Assembly: GCA_031553875.1 (NCBI GenBank)
Contig: JAVBKU010000006.1
Coordinates: 1 to 64,000 of the forward strand
Reading direction: 5' to 3'
DNA length: 64,000 nt
Source of the DNA: JAVBKU01 sp031553875
GTDB lineage: Bacteria; Bacteroidota; Bacteroidia; Bacteroidales; Rikenellaceae
Positions 34,091 to 43,274 of the stretch are shown piece after piece; positions within the stretch are counted from its first letter, which is position 1; every line of letters begins with the position of its first letter. Both the position numbers and the translations under genes were made by a program. The notes beneath the pieces were generated by a model that had not been told where the DNA came from, did no database searches, and saw only the letters and a program-made list of their open reading frames with translations.

Positions 34091-35356
34091 CTAATATATC
34101 AAGTTGTTGATATGGGTCTTTGTCTTGGTGTTATTCGGAATATACTTGTCGAACAGCTCCACCCACTTGGGCGAGGGGTCGAAGGCCTGCGCCCTCTTGC
34201 AGAGCCATATGGTGCGGTACTGTGTGGCTTCCCAGCCGCTGATCTGGCGGTAGGGAGCGAAATCTTCCACCGGCTTGCCGAAGTAGGTGGCCAGGAATGC
34301 GAGGGCGTCGCCTATGGTGCCGCTGATGTCCGACTTCGCCCAGAATAGATTGGGGTTGATGTCTTTAGCCATCTGGCATATCTCCAGCAGGTGTGCTATG
34401 TTGTATTCGGAGTAGGAGTAGGCGAGGGTGCGCTTCAGCTCCATAGGCATCCTGCCATCGGGGTATATCTGGGGATATATCCTCTTGGCGGGGAATTCGT
34501 CGAACATCTTCTTGGCGCTCTCCATGTCGCCGCAGAACATGTCGCAGGCCATAAGCTGCTGGTCGCGGGCCACGGCTATGTTGTTGTTGCCGTCGCCCTT
34601 GCCGGCGCCGATCTTGCTGGTGCGAAGCCAGGAGGCGTACTGGGAGAACCACTCTTTATTGCCCTTGTCGAATTCGGCAGTATAGTACTTGGAATCTGTA
34701 AGGAGCGAAATTCCTGCGAGGTAGTGCACGAAGATATACCCCTCGATCACCCCGGGGGCATGGCCTTTGGAGTCGTCGCGGCCGGGGATCACCTGTGCGT
34801 ATTCAAGATTGGGGGTCATGTAGGTGTCGGGATTGAGGAACCATACCGCTCCGAACTCTATGGCCTTCTCGGCATATTTCTCGTCACCCGAGAAGAAGTA
34901 GGCCAGGCAGAGGGTCTTGACCCGATTAACCATTTCCACCTGTTTGGGAGCGTCGTAACGCTTGTAATTGGGGTTGCGCGTGCCGTCACGCTGTATCCAC
35001 GGCAGGCCGTCGGGGGTGTTGGGGTTGGGCCAGGAGTACTTGCCCACGGTGATGAAGTCGTGCTTGTTGCCGCTGATGGCAACGCAGTCGTCGTCCTTGT
35101 CCATCACCGAGACGGGTTTCTTGGTCAGGGCGGCGTCAGCATCCTTGATAAGCTGGTCGTAGGCAGGGCGGTAGGCTTCGTCATTCTTGCCGTTTTTGAG
35201 CGCCTTACGAGCCTCGACCATGCGGTCGAAATTCCAGATATTGACCACGGGGGCTTTGTCTTTCGACGACGGTTTTTTGGCCTTCTTGGGCGCCGCTAAC
35301 AGCAGTGCGGGGACAGTAGCCAACAGTATAAGCAGGTGCAGAGGTTTGAAGTTCAT
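34091..35356 (-). CDS. Secreted alginate lyase-family protein lacking the catalytic-type His, paralogue 11
   Basis: 421 residues with a type I signal (LLATVPALLLAAPKKAKKP). The strip GNKHDFITVGKYSWPNP and TPDGLPWIQRDG resembles paralogue 10, as does the catalytic-type segment, which reads DGNNNIAVARDQQ instead of NNH-x-x-A-Y-D-Q. The two form a subgroup that is probably inactive, or uses a different base. PMELKRTLAYSYSEYN is intact. Its start lies 20 bases after the stop of the sulfatase-like gene, so it is probably in that operon. Confidence 0.86.
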   Translation of the reverse strand: MNFKPLHLLILLATVPALLLAAPKKAKKPSSKDKAPVVNIWNFDRMVEARKALKNGKNDEAYRPAYDQLIKDADAALTKKPVSVMDKDDDCVAISGNKHDFITVGKYSWPNPNTPDGLPWIQRDGTRNPNYKRYDAPKQVEMVNRVKTLCLAYFFSGDEKYAEKAIEFGAVWFLNPDTYMTPNLEYAQVIPGRDDSKGHAPGVIEGYIFVHYLAGISLLTDSKYYTAEFDKGNKEWFSQYASWLRTSKIGAGKGDGNNNIAVARDQQLMACDMFCGDMESAKKMFDEFPAKRIYPQIYPDGRMPMELKRTLAYSYSEYNIAHLLEICQMAKDINPNLFWAKSDISGTIGDALAFLATYFGKPVEDFAPYRQISGWEATQYRTIWLCKRAQAFDPSPKWVELFDKYIPNNTKTKTHINNLIY

Positions 35357-35376
35357 GGTATCGGGTTTTAGGTTTT

Positions 35377-37338
35377 TTAAGGTTGTTTCAGTTCTCTCGG
35401 CAGATAGTCGCGCTTGCCGATGGTGATATAGTAGTTCTGGATATAGGCGGCGATGGTGTCGGCCTGGGCGCGTACGCGCTCCGAGGAGAGCAACTCCTCC
35501 TTACCGGCCTTGCGCCCCCGGTAGCTGTACACGTCGATAAGTTCGCGGTCGCCAAAGACATAGAGCAGTGAGTCGGTGGCGGCGTTATAGACGTTGCCGA
35601 AGTACATCACGGCGAAAGGCTCCTTGTCGGGCTGGTTGATAAGGTCGTGGCCGAAAGCGAAAAAAGGTTTGTCGTAGCCTGTCATCCCCAACACCGTGGG
35701 CATAATGTCTATATGTCCCGCCACACCCTCATAGCGGCCTTTCAGCTTGCCCGACGGGGTGTAAAAGAGTATGGGTATGGAGTGGGTATAGGGCAGAGTA
35801 CGGTACTTCTCGTTGTCCGAGCCCGAGGCGTGGTCGGCGCAGATTATAAACAAGGTATTTTCATACCACGGATACTTGCTGATACGGCCGAAGAAATCGC
35901 GCAGGGAGTAGTCGCTGTAGGCTATCATCCTATCGATGGGCTGTTCGCCACCCACCTCATAGAAGCGCTCCATGCCCGGAGGCAGAACGTAGGGGTGGTG
36001 CGAGGAGAGGGTGAAGGTGGTGGACATGAACGGCTCCTTGAAATCCTTCATCTTTTCCGCCACGAACGGGAGGAACTTGTGGTCCCACACGCCCCATTTG
36101 CCGTCGAAATCGCCCCCGCCGTGCTCGGCCTCGTAGTCCTCGCGGAACAGGAAATTATCGACCCCGGCAGTCTGCCCGAAGGCCTTGAAGCTCATAGACG
36201 TGTGCACGGCCCCGTGCGAGAAATAGGTCGAGTAACCCATATCCTTTAGGCAAGAGGGGAGCGCCTTATATTCGCCTACCGACTGCGGCAGGGAGAGGAA
36301 GTTATGTTCGAACGATGGTATCGAAGCCCACACCGCCGGCATGGCGTCGATGCTGCGCCCCCCGCTCTGGAAGGCGTTGGAGAGCAGCCACCCCTCTCTG
36401 GCCAGCGAGTCGATAAACGGAGTGATGCTCTCCTTATCGGCGGGATATTGATCCGACAGAGCCTTGATATGCGCCGAGCCGAAGCTCTCCAGTGTCAGGA
36501 TGATGATATTAGGATGGCCCAGGCTTACGCGCGGCGCGGCGGGAGGGATACGGGTCAGGTCGACTAGTTCGGCCACCCTCTCGGCGGGCATGTAGCTTAC
36601 CTTCTTGACCTTCTTCTTCGAGGTGCGTATCACGCAGAAGGGATTGCTCAGCACCAGTGACGACTGGCTGGGTTTGGCGTATATGGCCGCGTCGCTCATG
36701 GTGATGGGGAACGTGGCTTTGGAGAGTGTGAAACCCCTTATGGCGAAGATGCAGAAGCCTATCGAAAGGGCCAGGATAAGGGTCTGCACGGGGTAGAAAA
36801 TGAAGTCATTGCTGATGCGGCTCTCCGGCCTCACCCGTATCAGCCTGAAACCCACGAACCAAAGCGCGACGGCCATGGCTATAAGAGCCAGGAACCCCGC
36901 CCAGTAGTCCTTGAGGAAGTCGCTCATCAGAAGCGACATATTACCCTCCGAGAAGAAGTGGAATTCGTCGGAGGTGATGCGCAACATCTTGTAGGGGTAG
37001 TAATAAATATCGGCGATATTCATCATGAGGGCCGCCGTATTGAGCACGACGAACACCACCCCGATAGAGGCCTGGTACCACCCCTTCGTACGAAACCTGA
37101 ACGGCAGGAGCGATAGGGCGATGAACAGTATATTTACGTAGAAAATCGACGCCGAATCGAACATGAACGCTCCGCGCAGTATCCCCGGCAGTTCGCTCCA
37201 CGACACTCCGCCCAACAGCTCGGCGTTGTGTATCCAGAAGCCGAGGCGGCACAGGGCGAAGAGTATGTACAACAGGGCCAGGCGCAGGGCCAGGGCTGTG
37301 AAATTACCCGTGGAGAGATATTTTTTACAACAGTTCAT
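35377..37338 (-). CDS. LTA synthase-like membrane sulfatase/phosphoglycerol transferase
   Basis: This 653-residue protein has about five membrane helices in residues 1-200, then a large periplasmic alkaline-phosphatase-superfamily domain. Metal-site motifs include ILTLESFGS near 290 and CADHASGSDN near 515. The nucleophile region is FQSGGRSIDAMPA, where homologous MdoB/LtaS-type enzymes have Thr or Ser after Arg. It would move a phospho- or phosphoglycerol group onto a periplasmic glycan or lipid, or cleave a sulfate ester. It lacks a formylglycine CxPxR sulfatase motif, so a transferase is more likely. It is 20 bases upstream of lyase paralogue 11. Confidence 0.85.
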   Translation of the reverse strand: MNCCKKYLSTGNFTALALRLALLYILFALCRLGFWIHNAELLGGVSWSELPGILRGAFMFDSASIFYVNILFIALSLLPFRFRTKGWYQASIGVVFVVLNTAALMMNIADIYYYPYKMLRITSDEFHFFSEGNMSLLMSDFLKDYWAGFLALIAMAVALWFVGFRLIRVRPESRISNDFIFYPVQTLILALSIGFCIFAIRGFTLSKATFPITMSDAAIYAKPSQSSLVLSNPFCVIRTSKKKVKKVSYMPAERVAELVDLTRIPPAAPRVSLGHPNIIILTLESFGSAHIKALSDQYPADKESITPFIDSLAREGWLLSNAFQSGGRSIDAMPAVWASIPSFEHNFLSLPQSVGEYKALPSCLKDMGYSTYFSHGAVHTSMSFKAFGQTAGVDNFLFREDYEAEHGGGDFDGKWGVWDHKFLPFVAEKMKDFKEPFMSTTFTLSSHHPYVLPPGMERFYEVGGEQPIDRMIAYSDYSLRDFFGRISKYPWYENTLFIICADHASGSDNEKYRTLPYTHSIPILFYTPSGKLKGRYEGVAGHIDIMPTVLGMTGYDKPFFAFGHDLINQPDKEPFAVMYFGNVYNAATDSLLYVFGDRELIDVYSYRGRKAGKEELLSSERVRAQADTIAAYIQNYYITIGKRDYLPRELKQP

Positions 37339-37385
37339 CGGTTTCCGGCGTTAAAGAGTGTTACATGATGATTTTTGCGATTCTA

Positions 37386-37393
37386 CAAATATA
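37386..37393 (-). promoter_or_regulatory. -7 box upstream of the sulfatase-like gene
   Basis: The minus-strand octamer TATATTTG matches TAnnTTTG, 47 bases upstream of the start. It could drive the sulfatase-lyase operon. No TTTG at standard spacing was seen. Confidence 0.45.
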
Positions 37394-37470
37394 TGAATAT
37401 AAGTTAAAGAGAGTTTGTGGAGGTATGATAATTTATTTTGAACGAAATACGTTTATCATATAAAAATATA

Positions 37471-37478
37471 TATCTTTG
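37471..37478 (+). promoter_or_regulatory. -7 box upstream of tatA
   Basis: TATCTTTG matches the consensus exactly, 75 bases before the tatA start, divergent from the sulfatase-like gene. Confidence 0.5.
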
Positions 37479-37553
37479 TCTTCCCGGTGGCCGGATAGAT
37501 GCCTGAAATGAGGCCACTGTGGCGGTTATTACGAACCTAAAACGCTAAATACC

Positions 37554-37790
37554 ATGTCTTCATTATTATTTCTTCTGCCTGCGGGCGTCATAGGGCCCAC
37601 ACAGATTATCCTGATCGCCATCGTGGTGATAGTATTCTTCGGCGGCAAAAAGATTCCCGAACTTATGAAGGGTCTCGGCCGCGGAGTTAAGGAGTTCAAG
37701 GACGCTGTGAACAAGGATTACACAGAGCCCACTGACAGCAACAAGACTCTCGCCGACAACTCCAAGGAAACCAAGAAGATAGAAGAATAG
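37554..37790 (+). CDS. tatA: Twin-arginine translocase subunit TatA
   Basis: The 78-residue protein has a short N-terminal hydrophobic stretch, then the TatA helix (TQIILIAIVVIVFFGGKKIPELMKGLGRGVKEFKDAV), with the conserved FGGKKIPEL hinge. A Ser/Thr/Lys-rich polar tail follows. TatA oligomers form the pore for folded Tat cargo. No TatB is in the window; a single TatA-type subunit with TatC is normal in this phylum. tatC follows 106 bases downstream. Confidence 0.93.
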   Translation: MSSLLFLLPAGVIGPTQIILIAIVVIVFFGGKKIPELMKGLGRGVKEFKDAVNKDYTEPTDSNKTLADNSKETKKIEE

Positions 37791-37896
37791 GGTGATGCCC
37801 TGTCCTCTCACTATGAATTTGCGTGCGGGGGCGTTCTTCATCTGAAACCATCAGCCCGGAAGCCGTCAGGTCGCTCCGGTAAATCACGTTTTTACA

Positions 37897-38886
37897 ATGG
37901 CACCGAGAAAAGAAGAGTCATCTGAAAAAGAGATGACTTTTTTTGAGCATATAGACGATCTGCGCCCGCATTTATTCCGTGGCGCTATCGTTATCGTGGC
38001 CCTGATACTGGTGGTGTTCCTTGCCAAGAGATTCATCATCGACGGCATACTTTTCGGCCCTCTGTCCCCGGATTTTCCTGTCAACAGGTTTTTCTGTTAT
38101 ATGGGGGAATTGCTGGATATAGACGCGCTGTGCATAGGTGAGATAAAATTCAACATGATCAATACCTCCATGGCGGGCCAGTTCAACCTGCATATGAAGG
38201 TGTCGCTCGTGGGGGCTATAGTCCTGGGGGTGCCCTACCTGCTACTGGAGATATGGCAGTTCATCAAGCCCGCGCTCACGCCCAAGGAGAGGCATGGCAG
38301 CCGGATGTTCGTGTTCTACGTATCGCTGTGCTTCTTCACCGGCCTGTTGTTCGGCTACTATCTTATAACCCCGCTTACGATCAATTTTTTCAACGGGTAC
38401 AGCGCCAGCAAGTACATAGTCAACATGATCGACGTCAACTCCTACCTCTCGACGGTTCTGGGAGTGTCGCTGGCCTGCGCGGCCCTGTTCCAGCTGCCGT
38501 TGCTGGTCTACTTCCTCGCGAGAATGGAGATTATTTCGCCGTCGTTCATGAAGAAATACCGTAAGCACGCCATCGTGGTGTTGCTGGTTTTCGCTGCTAT
38601 CATCACCCCGCCCGACCTCTTCAGCCAGATACTCGTGGCCCTGCCGCTGTACGCCCTGTATGAGTTCAGCATATGGCTCGCGGGCAGGGTAGAGAAGACC
38701 ACGGCAAAGAGGCGTGCCGAAGAGGAAGCCGAGGAAAAGGCCCGCGAAGAGGCCCAGCGTGCTGCTGAGAGGGCGCGCCGGCAGTCGGAGACTGTAGCCG
38801 AGATCCCCGCCGCGGCCACCGTAGCGGAAGAACGGGTCGACACCTATGCCGACGATGAAATATCCGAGGACGACCTCGGGGGATAG
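37897..38886 (+). CDS. tatC: Sec-independent translocase protein TatC
   Basis: The 329-residue protein has six predicted membrane helices up to about residue 265, with TatC blocks EMTFFEHIDDLRPHLFRG at the N-terminus (E-H-x-x-x-L-R type) and the FMKKYRKHAIVVLLVFAAIITPPDLFSQILVALPLYALYE region. After the last helix is a highly charged 60-residue tail (EEEAEEKAREEAQRAAERARRQ-type coiled coil), longer than in E. coli TatC (258). TatC binds the twin-arginine signal. A strong terminator follows. Confidence 0.93.
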   Translation: MAPRKEESSEKEMTFFEHIDDLRPHLFRGAIVIVALILVVFLAKRFIIDGILFGPLSPDFPVNRFFCYMGELLDIDALCIGEIKFNMINTSMAGQFNLHMKVSLVGAIVLGVPYLLLEIWQFIKPALTPKERHGSRMFVFYVSLCFFTGLLFGYYLITPLTINFFNGYSASKYIVNMIDVNSYLSTVLGVSLACAALFQLPLLVYFLARMEIISPSFMKKYRKHAIVVLLVFAAIITPPDLFSQILVALPLYALYEFSIWLAGRVEKTTAKRRAEEEAEEKAREEAQRAAERARRQSETVAEIPAAATVAEERVDTYADDEISEDDLGG

Positions 38887-38908
38887 ACGGTGATGAAATC
38901 ACTTGACG

Positions 38909-38959
38909 GGTGCGTTGTTTAGGCCGATATACGGATCAAAAACAGCGCACCTGTTTTTT
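38909..38959 (+). terminator. Terminator after tatC
   Basis: GGTGCGTTGTTT (38,909-38,920) pairs with the complementary 38,940-38,951 segment (one G-U), then seven T at 38,953-38,959. Confidence 0.8.
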
Positions 38960-39043
38960 TAACGGAAAATTCTTAATAAATTTACGCTCCCGCGGTTTCT
39001 GCCGCCTGCCACAGCATCACCTAAAACAAAATAATCTTTAGCC

Positions 39044-42000
39044 ATGAACAGGACCTTAACCTACGCCCTCGCGGCCTTTGCGCTCCTCAGCTCTGCCGGG
39101 GCCTCCGCGCAAACCCTGCCCGATTGGGAGAACCAGTATGTAAACCGTATCAACGTGCTCCCGCCCAGGGCCACCTCGTCGACCTATGCGTCGTTAGAAG
39201 ACGCTCTGGCATTCCGCTCCAAGGCCATAGTGTCGCTCGACGGGCAGTGGAATTTCAAATTCGTAGAAACTCCCGCGGAGCGTCCGATGAACTTCTACGA
39301 GAACAGCTTCGACGTGTCGGGATGGAAGAAGATCACCGTTCCTATGTCGTGGGAGTGCGCAGGTTACGGCCAAGCGCTATATTCCAACCAGATCTACCCG
39401 TTCGACTACACTCCGCCGCGCATTACCGGCGCCAATAAAAATAACGTCGGCTCCTACCGCCGCGATTTCGACCTGCCCGCAGACTTCTCCGGCAAGCGTA
39501 TCGTGTTGCATATCGGCGGAGCCTATTCGGCTTATTACGTGTGGGTCAATGGCCAGATGGTGGGTTACAAGGAGGACAGTTGCCTCCCCGGCGAGTTCGA
39601 CATCACCGATAAGGTGAAGGCTGGAGGGAAGAACAATATCTCCGTGCAGGTATTCCGCTATTGCGACGGCTCTTTCCTAGAGGATCAGGACCATTGGCGC
39701 CTGAGCGGGATCACCCGTAAGGTATACGTCGAGGCCACGCCCAAGACCGTGATCTACGACTATGCCGTGCGTACCAACCTCGACGATAACTACCGGGACG
39801 CTATGCTCGAAATACGCCCCACCATGCTGGTTGCCGAAGGGCAGGACCTCAAGGATTGGACTATCGAGGCAGCGCTTTACGACGACTCAGGCCTACAGGT
39901 GGGCAAAGGGATGGATATGAAGGCGCAGACTGCGGCCGATCCCCGCTACCTGCAGCGTAACCAGATGCCTTTCGCCATGATGTCGATGAAGGTCAGCGAA
40001 CCCAAGAAATGGAGCGCCGAATACCCTAACCTCTACACCCTCGTGCTCACGCTCAAGGATAAGGACGGCAAGCCCGTCGAATTCCGCAGCTCTAAGATTG
40101 GTTTCCGTAAGTACGAGATATCCCCCGAGGGCGAATTCCTCGTCAATGGCGTGTCGGTGAAGATATACGGAGTGAACCGCCACGACCATAGCGAGTTTAC
40201 CGGTAAGGCCGTTTCGATGGAGGAGATGCTCCAGGATATCCGCACCATGAAGCAGTTCAACTTCAACTGCGTGCGTACTTCGCACTATCCCAATAACAGC
40301 GAGTGGTACGACCTCTGCGACCAGTACGGCCTTTATGTGATGGATGAGGCCAATATAGAGAACCACGGCGAGTGGACGGGAACGTTCACCAATATGTCGT
40401 CGTGGAACCAGCCTTTCATGGAGAGGGTTATATGTATGGTCGAGAGGGACAAGAACCACGCCTGTATCTTCTCCTGGTCGCTCGGCAACGAGTCGGGCTA
40501 TGGCCCCAACCACGCGGCTGCGGCGGGATGGATCAGGTGTTACGACCCCACGCGCTCCATACATTACGAGGGTGTGAGCGGCGTGAAGGGTGCGCAGACC
40601 GACGACTTCCAGGATTATATCAGCCGTATGTACCCTACGCTTGAAGAGGTGAAAAGGTTGAGCGATCCCTCCACCGGCACTCACCCCATATTCCTCTGCG
40701 AGTACGTACACTCTATGGGTAACTCGACCGGTAACTATAAAGAGTACTGGGATATGTTCCGCTCAAACAAGCGTATGATAGGCGGTTGTATCTGGGACTG
40801 GAAGGACCAGGGCCTGGCCGCTACCGACGCCTCTACCGGCGTTAAGTACTGGAAGTACGGCGGCGACTTCGGCGACAAGCCCAACGGCGCTAATTTCTGC
40901 TGCAACGGCGTGGTATGGCCAGACTGTAGGCCCAAGCCCGCGATGTGGGAGATCAAATATGTACAACAGCCCTTCGTGTTCACCGCCTCCGACCTGGGTG
41001 CAGGCAAGGTGAAGCTGCTCAACCGCAGTTTCTTCACCGATATGTCCGAATACGAGCTGCGCTGGAGCGTGACCGCCGACGGCAAGCAGGTGCAGGCGGG
41101 AGTTCTGCCCTCGGCCCAGCTGGGCGCGGGCAAGGAGATGCTGCTTGATATACCGTATAAAGTGAAGAACCCCGCTCCGCAGACCGAATACTTCCTGCGT
41201 GTCAGCGCACATCTTAAAGCTAAGACACTTTGGGCCGACGCCGGTCACGAAGTGGCCAAAGAGCAATTCCTGCTTCCCGTCTACAATAACGCCTCGGCCG
41301 GCAAGCTCTCTTCAGGCGGCGCCGTGAGCGTGGATCAGTCGGGCGATAAGGTAGTCGCCAAGGGCGGTAAACTCACCGTGACTGTCGATAAGGCTACCGG
41401 TTTGTTGTCGTCTATTATGATAGGCGGCAGGGAGCTCGTGCGTACCCCTCTCGGCCCCAATTTCTGGAGAGCCCAGACAGACAACGACCGCGACGGATGG
41501 TTCAAGGCAGTGCCTGCGATCAAGCAATGGAGGGAGGTACCCTCGAAACTCAAGGTTACCTCGATAAACGCTTCGACCGATGCCTCGGGTAGCGTGGTCA
41601 TTAAGGTTCGCAAGGCTACTGACGGCGACGCCGTGGTGTGCGAGTTGACCTATACCGTGAACCCCACCGGAGTTATCGGCGTGGATTACAAGATGGCCAA
41701 GAAGAGCTCTATGCCCGAGATGACCCGCGTGGGCATGCAGGGCGAGCTTGACGGCGCTCTGAACAACGTTACAATCTACTGCAAGGGCGGTTGGGAGAAC
41801 TATATCGACCGCTGCGCGGCTACCGAGATGGGCGTATATAGCGGCGATGTGAAGAGCTTCACCACATATTACGTCCGTCCTTCGGAGAACGGCAACCGTA
41901 CCGGCGTCAAATGGCTCGACCTTCGCGACGCTAAGGGCGGTGGCGTACTGATCTCTTCGACGCAGCCTTTAGGCGCTTCGGTAAGCCCCTACACGATGGA

Positions 42001-42223
42001 TATGCTGGAGACTAAGCACATCAACGAGATGAAGCCCAGCGGCAACGTGACCATCAACGTCGACGCCGCGCAGTGCGGAGTGGGAGGTACCGACACATGG
42101 AGCATCAATGCCCGTCCGATAACCAAATACCGTCTGCTCGCCGACGAGTACAGCTACTCGTTCAGCATCTATCCCTATGCCGGTAAGATCGATGCGGTCG
42201 CCACATACAAGAAGATGAAATAG
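39044..42223 (+). CDS. GH2 beta-galactosidase (LacZ-like), secreted
   Basis: 1059 residues. A signal peptide ends near GASAQ. The five-domain LacZ layout follows: a jelly-roll domain (about 60-230), Ig-like domain, and a TIM barrel with acid/base E483 in SLGNESGYGPNH and nucleophile E553 in LCEYVHSMGNS. A second Ig-like domain and a C-terminal beta-sandwich ('Bgal_small_N', from about 770) complete it. It removes non-reducing beta-galactosyl or related residues in the periplasm. It has its own leader and ends at a strong terminator, so it is probably monocistronic although surrounded by lyase genes. GH2 specificity (galactosidase or other) is not certain. Confidence 0.93.
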   Translation: MNRTLTYALAAFALLSSAGASAQTLPDWENQYVNRINVLPPRATSSTYASLEDALAFRSKAIVSLDGQWNFKFVETPAERPMNFYENSFDVSGWKKITVPMSWECAGYGQALYSNQIYPFDYTPPRITGANKNNVGSYRRDFDLPADFSGKRIVLHIGGAYSAYYVWVNGQMVGYKEDSCLPGEFDITDKVKAGGKNNISVQVFRYCDGSFLEDQDHWRLSGITRKVYVEATPKTVIYDYAVRTNLDDNYRDAMLEIRPTMLVAEGQDLKDWTIEAALYDDSGLQVGKGMDMKAQTAADPRYLQRNQMPFAMMSMKVSEPKKWSAEYPNLYTLVLTLKDKDGKPVEFRSSKIGFRKYEISPEGEFLVNGVSVKIYGVNRHDHSEFTGKAVSMEEMLQDIRTMKQFNFNCVRTSHYPNNSEWYDLCDQYGLYVMDEANIENHGEWTGTFTNMSSWNQPFMERVICMVERDKNHACIFSWSLGNESGYGPNHAAAAGWIRCYDPTRSIHYEGVSGVKGAQTDDFQDYISRMYPTLEEVKRLSDPSTGTHPIFLCEYVHSMGNSTGNYKEYWDMFRSNKRMIGGCIWDWKDQGLAATDASTGVKYWKYGGDFGDKPNGANFCCNGVVWPDCRPKPAMWEIKYVQQPFVFTASDLGAGKVKLLNRSFFTDMSEYELRWSVTADGKQVQAGVLPSAQLGAGKEMLLDIPYKVKNPAPQTEYFLRVSAHLKAKTLWADAGHEVAKEQFLLPVYNNASAGKLSSGGAVSVDQSGDKVVAKGGKLTVTVDKATGLLSSIMIGGRELVRTPLGPNFWRAQTDNDRDGWFKAVPAIKQWREVPSKLKVTSINASTDASGSVVIKVRKATDGDAVVCELTYTVNPTGVIGVDYKMAKKSSMPEMTRVGMQGELDGALNNVTIYCKGGWENYIDRCAATEMGVYSGDVKSFTTYYVRPSENGNRTGVKWLDLRDAKGGGVLISSTQPLGASVSPYTMDMLETKHINEMKPSGNVTINVDAAQCGVGGTDTWSINARPITKYRLLADEYSYSFSIYPYAGKIDAVATYKKMK

Positions 42224-42252
42224 TCGTCGTAATTATAACAAAATAGGACAGG

Positions 42253-42289
42253 GCCCGCCCGATGTTTTTTGGCATCGGGCGGGCTTTTT
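42253..42289 (+). terminator. Terminator after the GH2 gene
   Basis: A perfect 12-bp stem (42,253-42,264 with 42,273-42,284) is followed by five T. Confidence 0.9.
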
Positions 42290-42395
42290 ATTTCCCCTTA
42301 TAATATATAACGTTCTTATTATTAGTATGTATAGCATGCCGGACAGGTGTATGCACAGTCTATTTTACGGCTTAATTGTTGTCGGACGGTTTTCA

Positions 42396-42403
42396 TAGAT
42401 TTG
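42396..42403 (+). promoter_or_regulatory. -7 box upstream of small lipoprotein 1
   Basis: TAGATTTG matches TAnnTTTG 52 bases before the ATG at 42,456. It precedes a leader sequence shared with the next lipoprotein gene. Confidence 0.45.
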
Positions 42404-42455
42404 TTATGGAGGCGGAATTTATGAGAGTGTATTATTAACTTAAAAATTATTGTAT

Positions 42456-42959
42456 ATGAAAAAGTTATTTATGTTTTTGACAGCGGCGATATTGTCGTGT
42501 GCTATGATCGCGTGCGACAAGGACGAAGAGGGCGTCGACCTGGCGCCGGGCGCTGCAATAACCGACGCAAGGGCTAATCTGGGAATGAGCGTGAACGGAG
42601 AGTCTACCGTGCAGCTGCTCGCTTTAATGAATATTACGGCAACGGATGTGGACAGGGTGCAAATGGCTCTCTCTAATTTTACTATACATGGGATAGTCGA
42701 GGCTCCCACCACTATGACCGTGCCGGATATCAAGACCTTCGGTCTGGATACATTGATACAGCTTAGTTATTACGGCCCGATCTCAATGCCTGACGTCGAG
42801 GCTTTGGGCTACAATGTCATTGGTGCCGTCAATGGGCAGGTGGAAGTAAGCAAGTCATCCGGAAACCACACGTTCAGTCTCAACCTGGATGCGGACATTC
42901 ATAGGAACGATTCGCCTGTGCCCATACCCCTGGTCATGACCATTAAGTCCGGTATTTGA
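42456..42959 (+). CDS. Small lipoprotein 1 of a duplicated trio
   Basis: 167 residues from the ATG at 42,456 (a TTG six bases earlier is less likely). Signal MKKLFMFLTAAILSCAMIAC ends in a lipobox, followed by DKDEEGVD, an acidic stretch resembling the surface export signal of Bacteroidota lipoproteins. The mature body is beta-strand-rich with alternating hydrophobic residues and no recognised domain; a calycin-like beta-barrel is conceivable. It shares signal, leader and layout with the gene at 43,275, so one arose by duplication. Function unknown. Confidence 0.75.
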   Translation: MKKLFMFLTAAILSCAMIACDKDEEGVDLAPGAAITDARANLGMSVNGESTVQLLALMNITATDVDRVQMALSNFTIHGIVEAPTTMTVPDIKTFGLDTLIQLSYYGPISMPDVEALGYNVIGAVNGQVEVSKSSGNHTFSLNLDADIHRNDSPVPIPLVMTIKSGI

Positions 42960-43274
42960 TACAATGTGTTTGAGCGGGAGGCGTACGATTATACCCGTGC
43001 GGTCAGAGGGTTGCCTCTTTGGGCGTAAACAAAAATACGAAATAACAGCCGTATTAATATTATGAAAAGTCGGGCTGCCTGACGTGTAAGAGCGCCAGGC
43101 AGTCCTGTTTCGTTAAGCCATTTGGGTAACGGCTTTATAATCAGAGATGTAATTTTCGATGATGGCTGTTCCCTCGTCTTTACCCCTGCTACTGACCGTA
43201 CGATAGTTTTTCTAAATTTGCCCGTAGAGGAAAGGATGTGCGGAGTGAAATTATTGACTTAAAAATTATTATGT
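42960..43274. other. Intergenic region between lipoproteins 1 and 2
   Basis: It contains a hairpin CTGCCTG (43,075-43,081) with CAGGCAG (43,096-43,102), a consensus -7 box TAAATTTG (43,213-43,220), and a leader TTATTGACTTAAAAATTATT (43,251-43,270) almost identical to the one before lipoprotein 1. No gene is supported. Confidence 0.6.

Noticed and set aside
35377..37338. Classical formylglycine sulfatase
   Set aside because: No CxPxR or SxPxR motif, and five N-terminal membrane helices fit LtaS/MdoB-type transferases better.
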